From Serratia liquefaciens (lineage in GTDB: Bacteria; Pseudomonadota; Gammaproteobacteria; Enterobacterales; Enterobacteriaceae), in the NCBI RefSeq assembly GCF_027594825.1, contig NZ_CP088930.1, positions 1,116,001 through 1,180,000 of the forward strand: 64,000 nt of DNA, in the 5' to 3' direction. The stretch's first letter is position 1, and the number at the start of each line of letters is the position of its first letter. Shown here one piece after another: positions 58,313-64,000 of this stretch. Position numbers and translations under genes: made by a program. The notes under the pieces were generated by a model that made no database searches, was not told the DNA's origin, and saw nothing but the letters and a program-made list of their open reading frames with translations.

Positions 58313-59391
58313 ACATTCCCCCGATGACGCAGAATAATGCTCAGGAAGAACGGCACGCCCACCAGCGAGGTGACGATGCCCACCGGAATGATAATGCCCG
58401 GGATCAGGTTTTTCGACGCCACGGAGGCCATCGACAGTACCAACGCACCAATCAAGGCGCTGGCCGGCAGATAAAATCGGTGATCTTCACCGAAGATCAT
58501 TCGGGCGATGTGCGGCGCTACCAGGCCGATAAAACCGATAGGCCCGACAAAGGCCACCGCCAGCGCGGAAAGAATGCTGATGCGCAACAGGGTCGTCAGG
58601 CGCAAACGGCGCACGTCGATACCGAAGCTGACAGCGCGATCCTCCCCCAGACGCAGCGCGGTCAACTTCCACGAGCTCATCATCGACAGCGGCAGCAGCA
58701 CGGCGAATACGCCGAGCAAGATACCCAGTTTGTCCCACGAGGCGCGCGCCAGGCTGCCCATGGTCCAGAACACCAGCCCCTGCAGCGTGTCTTCGCTGGC
58801 AATAAACTGCATCATGGAAACCAGTGCGTTAAAGGTGAACACCAGCGCGATGCCAAACAGCACCACGCCAGAGGTGGCAACCCGAGTCCAACGCGTAATG
58901 CCGTCCAGCATCAATGCGGCAAAAAGGGCGAATATGAAGGCGTTAGCGGAAATAAACCATTGATCGGGAATGCCCGGAACGCCAATCCCCAACACGATAG
59001 CCAGCGCCGCACCAAAAGCCGCGGCAGAAGAGACGCCGAGGGTAAAGGGGCTGGCCAGCGGGTTGTTCAGGATGGTCTGCATTTCTGCGCCGGCCAGGCC
59101 AAGCGCAAAGCCCACCACCACCGCCATCAAGGCGTAAGGCAGGCGGATATCCCAGACGATAACCCGCGTGCCGGCGTCGGCCGCCGCAGGATCAATCAGG
59201 GTTTGCCACAGGGAAGACAAAGAAAGCCCGGATGGGCCCATGGTAAAATCCAGCAGCAGCGAACCCATAATCGCCAGTGCCAACACCCCCATCATCAATA
59301 AACGGTGGCGGAGAATATGGTGATAACGCCCCATGACGTTGACGTCGGGTTTCCCCTTGGCGTCAGGCATAGGATCGGTGGATACGCTCAT
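58309..59391 (-). CDS. Iron-siderophore ABC transporter permease (FecCD family)
   Basis: 360 residues, with about nine membrane segments, of the BtuC/FecCD family: LPYALMAVVVGFALGLAGAEMQTILNNPLASPFTLG, LAVAFVGPIGFIGLVAPHIAR. Only one permease is encoded, so it probably works as a homodimer. ATG at 59391 with AGGT about ten bases upstream. The operon runs toward, not with, the lipoprotein gene. A Fur-like site at 59480-59492 sits upstream. Confidence 0.92.
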   Translation of the reverse strand: MSVSTDPMPDAKGKPDVNVMGRYHHILRHRLLMMGVLALAIMGSLLLDFTMGPSGLSLSSLWQTLIDPAAADAGTRVIVWDIRLPYALMAVVVGFALGLAGAEMQTILNNPLASPFTLGVSSAAAFGAALAIVLGIGVPGIPDQWFISANAFIFALFAALMLDGITRWTRVATSGVVLFGIALVFTFNALVSMMQFIASEDTLQGLVFWTMGSLARASWDKLGILLGVFAVLLPLSMMSSWKLTALRLGEDRAVSFGIDVRRLRLTTLLRISILSALAVAFVGPIGFIGLVAPHIARMIFGEDHRFYLPASALIGALVLSMASVASKNLIPGIIIPVGIVTSLVGVPFFLSIILRHRGNV

Positions 59392-59743
59392 TATTTCGGA
59401 TACCTGTTACGACAATGACCACAGCGGCGCGGAAACGGCCGCCTGAACGGAATAAGCAGCCGCTAACAATAAAGCAAACGATAATACTTATCAATCATAT
59501 CAATAGCTATTACCTGCCATATAAAGATGTAACACTTTATTTTATAACGTTATTAACCAAACTCTTGCCATACCCTCACCGCAGTGCCCAGGGTTAACAA
59601 TTCCGAAAATATCGCCCCTTCCCGCTCTGCTGTGACAAATTGCAATAAAACCACATAGAATCCAAATCCTGACTGGTCACTGCGCCCTGCGCCGGACCGG
59701 ATATTTGGAGCCTGCAAGCGGGGCCCTTATCAAAGAGGCTGCA
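59392..59743. other. Divergent region between iron permease and GGDEF-like genes
   Basis: 352 bases, AT-rich in the middle, without a supported gene (a 60-codon frame at 59415-59597 lacks coding features). Contains the Fur-like site and should hold both divergent promoters. Confidence 0.6.
59480..59492. promoter_or_regulatory. Fur-like site upstream of iron permease operon
   Basis: GATAATACTTATC, a palindromic 13-mer (GATAA-TAC-TTATC) followed by AATCATATC. It matches about two thirds of the Fur consensus, 89 bases upstream of the permease start. Confidence 0.65.
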
Positions 59744-60856
59744 ATGAGAAGTCGAATACCTGCGTTAACGCCTAAAAAACCCGCCCTGCTGCACTGGCTG
59801 GTACAAAGCCCACGGCTGGCGGATGACGCCCAATTACAACGCCAGATGCGGCTTACGTTGGTGCCTTCTCCCACCACCCCTTGGTGGAATGCCGCCGGCG
59901 TGGCACTGCTGCTGCTGGCCTATATCTGGCTGAGCCATCAGGCGATCGGCGTGGGTCTGTTGCTGCTGCTGCTGTTGCTGACCGGCGGGCGTTGGTGGCT
60001 GGCGAGACCCAATCCCCCCCGCTGGCCCAACGCAATGCTGGTGACGGTACTGCTGTGGTGCGCACTGGTGGGCGCGGTCGCCCTGATGGCCATGCTTTCT
60101 GGCCGCATGGTGCTCATCGTGTTCGCCGGCTTGTTGATTACCGGGTTGGCGTTCTGGCTGATGCAACGGCACGCCGCAGCACCGCGTTTTGCCCTGCTGG
60201 AAATCATGGTGCTGACGCTGCCCTATTTGCTGGCCGCGCCGCTGTCACGCGTGCAAAACCTGTTTTTACTGGCGGATATCATCCCGCTGTGGCTGGTGTT
60301 GGCCCATGGATTGACCACGTCTTATCATCGCCAACTGGCTGAGCGCGTTACCCTGAGCGCAGAAAAACAGAAAGCCGCCCATCAGGATCATTTGACCGGT
60401 TTCCTCAACCGCGCAGGGGGTGAGGCCGTGATGCAGGATATTTGTCGTCCTTCGGCGACGGCACATCCGCTTTCCCATCTGTTTATTTTCGAATTTACCC
60501 CACTGGCGGCGTTGTATCAGAGCCACGGTGTACAGATCGGTGATGACGTGCTGCGCACCATTGGCGAACGCCTGAAAATGCTGGTCCGGCCCAGTGATTT
60601 TGTCTGCCGCTATACCGGCGGTCAGTTTCTGATCCTGGTTCACGATCTGCCTTACGGCTCCGAAGGTGAATTTTTGGCACGCTTCATTCCGGCGCTGGAA
60701 GCCCCCTACAGTTTTGGCGCATTCGGTGAGGTGTCGCTGCAGCTCAATACCGGTGTATTAGCTTTAACGCAGGATTATCAATCGGTTGACAGTTTGATGA
60801 GCGCGGCGCAGCAGGCGCTGACGGCAAAAGGGAAGGAACAGGAAGTCAGGGGATAA
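59744..60856 (+). CDS. Membrane protein with a degenerate GGDEF domain
   Basis: 370 residues: six or so membrane segments (~49-190), then a GGDEF domain from ~205 (DHLTGFLNRAGG). The active-site motif reads TGGQF at residues 291-295 instead of GGDEF, and the metal-binding strand reads FIFEF rather than an Asp-containing one, so diguanylate cyclase activity is very unlikely. It may still bind GTP or a partner. Start at 59744 with GAGG five bases upstream; a TTG upstream is less likely. Ends at the terminator 60861-60885. Confidence 0.85.
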   Translation: MRSRIPALTPKKPALLHWLVQSPRLADDAQLQRQMRLTLVPSPTTPWWNAAGVALLLLAYIWLSHQAIGVGLLLLLLLLTGGRWWLARPNPPRWPNAMLVTVLLWCALVGAVALMAMLSGRMVLIVFAGLLITGLAFWLMQRHAAAPRFALLEIMVLTLPYLLAAPLSRVQNLFLLADIIPLWLVLAHGLTTSYHRQLAERVTLSAEKQKAAHQDHLTGFLNRAGGEAVMQDICRPSATAHPLSHLFIFEFTPLAALYQSHGVQIGDDVLRTIGERLKMLVRPSDFVCRYTGGQFLILVHDLPYGSEGEFLARFIPALEAPYSFGAFGEVSLQLNTGVLALTQDYQSVDSLMSAAQQALTAKGKEQEVRG

Positions 60857-60860
60857 GAAT

Positions 60861-60885
60861 AACGCGGCGGGCTCCCGCCGCGTTT
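60861..60885. terminator. Terminator between the GGDEF-like gene and lysP
   Basis: Stem ACGCGGCGGG / CCCGCCGCGT with CT loop, preceded by AATA and followed by TTTCATAA; convergent genes on both sides. Confidence 0.8.
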
Positions 60886-60897
60886 CATAATAGGACG

Positions 60898-62376
60898 TTA
60901 ATTCACGTCCATTTTCGGGAATTCCATTTCGCTGTACTTCACGACACGGGTGCCGCGCGTCAGCTTGTAACCGAACCAAATGATCAGGAACAGCGGAATG
61001 CCGATATAGGTCGCGGTCACGCCGTACCAGTCGATCCGGTCTTGCAGGAACGCCTGATAGTTCTGACCCAGGGTGATGATCAGGCACAGCACAAAGGCAA
61101 AGATCGGGCCCAGCGGGAAGAAGCCGGAACGATAAGGTAAATCGTTCAGATCACGACCCTGGATCATATAACCGCGACGGAAGCGGTAATGGCTGATGGC
61201 TATCCCCAACCAGGCGATGAAGCCGGTCATGCCCGAGGTGTTCAGCAGCCACAGGTAAACCGACTGATTGCCGAACATCGAGCTCAGGAAGCACAGGCCC
61301 GCAACCACGGTCGTCGCATACAACGCGTTACGTGGCACCCCGCCCTTCGACAGCTTGGCGAAGATACGCGGCGCTTTGCCTTCCGACGCCAGAGTAAACA
61401 GCATACGGGTTGAGGCGTACATCCCGGAGTTACCGGCAGACAATACCGCCGTCAGGATCACCGCGTTCATCACCGCCGCCGCCGACAGCAAACCGGCATG
61501 CTGGAACACCAAGGTGAACGGGCTGACGCTGATGTCTTTCACGTCATTGCGCAGCAGGCTCGGATCGGTATAGGGAATGATCAGGCTGATAATCAGGATC
61601 GCGAAGATATAGAACAACAGGATACGCCAGAACACCTGACGCACCGCGCGCGGGATATTTTTGCCCGGATTTTCAGATTCGCCGGCCGCGATACCGATAA
61701 GCTCGGTCCCCTGGAACGAGAAGCCGACGATCATCGCCACGCCTATCATGGCCGAGAATCCTCCGGCAAACGGCGCGTCGCCGATGGTCCAGTTCTGCCA
61801 CCCCGCGTGCTCGCCCCCTTTGAGGATGCCGAAAATCATCAGCACGCCGATAGCGATAAAGATGATGACGGTGGTCACCTTGATCAGTGAGAACCAGTAT
61901 TCCGCTTCACCGAAGCCTTTAACCGAAATGTAGTTCAACAGGAACATCAGGCACAGGAACAGCGCACTCCAGATCCAACCGGGAGTATCCGGGAACCAGT
62001 ACGTCATCACCAGCTGCGAGGCCACCAGGTCAACGGCGATGGTCACCGCCCAGTTGTACCAGTAGTTCCAGCCCAGCGCGAAGCCAAAACCTTCTTCTAC
62101 ATATTTGGCGCCGTAGGTGGAGAAAGAACCGGACACCGGCATAAAGGCCGCCAGTTCACCCAGGCTGGTCATCAAGAAGTACACCATCAGCCCAATCAAC
62201 GCATAAGACAGCAACGCCCCGCCTGGGCCTGCCTGCGAAACGGTCGCGCCAGAGGCGACAAACAGACCGGTGCCGATAGAACCACCAATAGCAATCATGG
62301 TTAAGTGCCGCGCCTTCAGCTCGCGCCGCAATCCGGGTGCTGGTTGCCCCGATGTTTTTATATCCTGCTGAGCCAT
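60898..62376 (-). CDS. lysP: Lysine permease LysP
   Basis: 492-residue amino acid-polyamine-organocation permease with twelve segments: LKARHLTMIAIGGSIGTGLFVASGA, GELAAFMPVSGSFSTYGAKYVEEGFGFALGWNYWYNWAVT (family part), GFSFQGTELIGIAAGESENPGKNIPRA. It imports lysine with protons and, in E. coli, also senses lysine for CadC. The order lysP-yeiE-yeiH supports the name. Confidence 0.95.
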   Translation of the reverse strand: MAQQDIKTSGQPAPGLRRELKARHLTMIAIGGSIGTGLFVASGATVSQAGPGGALLSYALIGLMVYFLMTSLGELAAFMPVSGSFSTYGAKYVEEGFGFALGWNYWYNWAVTIAVDLVASQLVMTYWFPDTPGWIWSALFLCLMFLLNYISVKGFGEAEYWFSLIKVTTVIIFIAIGVLMIFGILKGGEHAGWQNWTIGDAPFAGGFSAMIGVAMIVGFSFQGTELIGIAAGESENPGKNIPRAVRQVFWRILLFYIFAILIISLIIPYTDPSLLRNDVKDISVSPFTLVFQHAGLLSAAAVMNAVILTAVLSAGNSGMYASTRMLFTLASEGKAPRIFAKLSKGGVPRNALYATTVVAGLCFLSSMFGNQSVYLWLLNTSGMTGFIAWLGIAISHYRFRRGYMIQGRDLNDLPYRSGFFPLGPIFAFVLCLIITLGQNYQAFLQDRIDWYGVTATYIGIPLFLIIWFGYKLTRGTRVVKYSEMEFPKMDVN

Positions 62377-62576
62377 TCTTACCCTATCTGCTGGTCAAAA
62401 AAATAAGGGGCGGATTGTAACAAATACCCGCCGACGAACTAGTAACATTGCACTGATATAAGATAGCTTCATAATTCAGGGCTAATTATTAGCAACGGTC
62501 CTCGAGGCCTTACTTACTGTCATTAATGTGACAGGGAGCAGATTTTTATGCTTCATTTCTGCTTACGGAGGCATTT

Positions 62577-63449
62577 TTAGGACGCAAGCGTGCAGTAGCC
62601 AAGAAAACGCTGCAGCGCGTTGGAGATATGCTTTTGCCGGTGATGGATCAGGTAAAGCGTTCGCATCAAGGGCGGCAACGGCAACTGCAGCTCCACCAGC
62701 ACGCCGCTGGCCAACTGTTCGCCGATCACCCGCCGCGACAGGCAACTGATGCCAATGCCGTGGCGCACCGCATGCTTGATCGCTTCCGAGTTCCCCAGTT
62801 CCATCACCAGCTGAAAGTGCGGCAGATGCGCCAGCAGCAGATGATCCAGCACTTCACGCGTGCCCGAGCCGCGTTCCCGCAGGATCCACGGCGCATTGGC
62901 CAACATCGCCAACGTCAAAGGCTGACCCGCCAGCGGATTGTCCGGCGCAGCGAACACCACCAGCTCATCCTCCAGCCAGGGCTGGGTGACCAGCTCCGGC
63001 ATATGGCAAGGGCCCTCGATCAGGCCTAAATCGACCCGAAAATCCGCAACCGCCCCGATCACGTCCTGACTGTTTCCCACATTGAGCTCCAGCGGCGTGG
63101 CGGGAAAATCTTGCCGATAACGGGCGATCATCTCCGGCAACATATAGTTGCCGATGGTGCTGCTGGCCGCGATGCGCAGCGCGCCGCCGTCATGGCGGAA
63201 CAGTTGCTCAATCTCCCCCGCCTGCTCGAGCAACGCCAGCGCCTTCGGATACAACAACCTCCCATGCTCATTGATAACCAAACGCTTGCCGACACGATCG
63301 AACAACTGCACGCCCAATTGCCCTTCCAGATCGGCCAGCGCCGCGCTGACCGCCGATTGCGATAACGCCAGAACGACCGAGGCCTGCGTGGTCGAACCGC
63401 TTTTCAGCACTTCGGTAAAAACTTCCAATTGACGTAAGGTGATATGCAT
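62577..63449 (-). CDS. yeiE: LysR-family regulator YeiE
   Basis: 290 residues (E. coli YeiE 293): [20 protein letters not shown] helix-turn-helix start, [23 protein letters not shown], then the effector domain ([58 protein letters not shown]). Divergent from yeiH, as in relatives, and upstream of lysP in the same direction. In Cronobacter, YeiE is linked to sulfite tolerance. Start at 63449 with GAGAAG upstream; the 46-residue longer frame is rejected. An AT-rich dyad at 63628-63641 may be its operator. Confidence 0.93.
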   Translation of the reverse strand: MHITLRQLEVFTEVLKSGSTTQASVVLALSQSAVSAALADLEGQLGVQLFDRVGKRLVINEHGRLLYPKALALLEQAGEIEQLFRHDGGALRIAASSTIGNYMLPEMIARYRQDFPATPLELNVGNSQDVIGAVADFRVDLGLIEGPCHMPELVTQPWLEDELVVFAAPDNPLAGQPLTLAMLANAPWILRERGSGTREVLDHLLLAHLPHFQLVMELGNSEAIKHAVRHGIGISCLSRRVIGEQLASGVLVELQLPLPPLMRTLYLIHHRQKHISNALQRFLGYCTLAS

Positions 63450-63627
63450 AAACTTCTCGGTATATAAAAGTGGCCTGTCAGTAAAGCCACTGAAACTAAT
63501 GCTAAATCTGCGCCACTGGCCGGCAGCAACGCACAGGGTGAATAACACTAAGGTTATCACGTTTGCAGAAATCGACATGGGGGCCACTCATGCTTCAGGC
63601 CGCAGACTAACCACTTATTCAGATAGG

Positions 63628-63641
63628 TTATAAATATATAA
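63628..63641. promoter_or_regulatory. AT-rich dyad in the yeiE-yeiH spacer
   Basis: TTATA-AATA-TATAA dyad 68 bases upstream of yeiH. Candidate YeiE site or -10 region; weak because of base composition. Confidence 0.35.
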
Positions 63642-63708
63642 TCAATTTCTCTTTTATGCCGCCAGCACGTAGTCTTTGGCTCAAGGATTTGATGACAAGG
63701 GCTGACTT

Positions 63709-64000
63709 ATGGCGACCAATACCACACACGATTTTCCAACGCGGCAATTTCCTCTATTCGGCCTACCTCGGCTGGTGCCGGGGCTGCTGCTGACCGGCGC
63801 CATCACTGCGCTGGCGGTCTGGGTTGGTGATATTCCCTGGGTAGCCGGGCTGGGACTGGGCGCGCTGACGCTGGCCATTTTGCTGGGTATTTTGGTGGGC
63901 AATACGGTTTACCCCTGGCTGCAACCGAGCTGCCATGGCGGTGTTCAACTCGCCAAACAGCGTTTACTGCGCCTCGGGATTATCCTTTACGGTTTTCGCC
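63709..64000 (+). CDS. yeiH: YeiH/UPF0324 membrane protein, 5' part (runs off the window)
   Basis: ATG at 63709 with AAGGG eight bases upstream opens a frame that continues past the end. The visible 97 residues give hydrophobic segments LVPGLLLTGAITALAVWVGD and WVAGLGLGALTLAILLGILVGN, followed by the UPF0324 signature-like KQRLLRLGIILYGFR. The family is annotated as putative sulfate exporters, with ten or so membrane segments; the function is unproven. Position divergent from yeiE supports the call. Confidence 0.9.
   Translation, partial: MATNTTHDFPTRQFPLFGLPRLVPGLLLTGAITALAVWVGDIPWVAGLGLGALTLAILLGILVGNTVYPWLQPSCHGGVQLAKQRLLRLGIILYGFR

Overview
The window is a 64 kb piece of an enterobacterial chromosome, most likely Serratia or a close relative. 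The support is gene content and order recognised from Escherichia coli relatives: tmaR (yeeX) and a yeeA-type gene near sbcB and plaP (yeeF); puuA divergent from puuR-puuB; lysP-yeiE-yeiH at the right end; and a complete livJHMGF-type operon. Most backbone genes are GC-rich (roughly 55-60 % by eye). No genome search could be run, so genus is an inference.

Layout. 0.5-13.1 kb is backbone or accessory metabolism: katG; a DoxX/MFS pair; an alpha/beta hydrolase; two MFS carriers (one is sotB); and a small sugar-modification operon (Gfo/Idh/MocA oxidoreductase plus TIM-barrel isomerase) divergent from a LacI-family regulator, with two identical perfect operators between them. 13.1-18.2 kb is a branched-chain amino acid ABC transporter operon on the minus strand.

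18.6-31.9 kb is the accessory region. A tRNA-Asn gene is followed at once by a tyrosine integrase that carries an in-frame TAG. The integrase runs tail-to-tail into a truncated OprD-type porin remnant with its own stop. Beyond lies a set of genes that looks like uptake and oxidative breakdown of organosulfur or amide compounds: three flavin-dependent (luciferase-like) monooxygenases, an SsuABC-type importer, a second binding-protein-fold gene without signal peptide, an amidase, a GntR regulator, an OsmC protein and an MFS carrier. Two of these genes are frameshifted, so the island seems to be partly decaying. 32-39 kb is a lower-GC mosaic: a LysR/Old-Yellow-Enzyme pair, PhzF-like, SnoaL-like, and a LysR/M20 amidohydrolase/binding-protein set, with copies of a palindromic intergenic repeat.

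39-51.4 kb is backbone: tmaR, a FUSC protein, an AmiD-type amidase, an orphan self-cleaving S24 repressor with an operator array, sbcB, and a putrescine block (plaP importer, puuA, puuR, puuB). 51.5-59.4 kb holds RbsA/RbsC-like transporter genes without a binding protein, then an iron block: Fur box, CirA-like TonB receptor, siderophore-binding lipoprotein and, convergent to it, a FecE/FecCD-type ATPase and permease behind a second Fur-like site. The window ends with a degenerate GGDEF membrane protein, lysP, yeiE and the 5' part of yeiH.

Start codons were chosen by ribosome binding site and family length, so several differ from the longest open frame. Residue-level comparisons with E. coli proteins are from memory, not from alignments.
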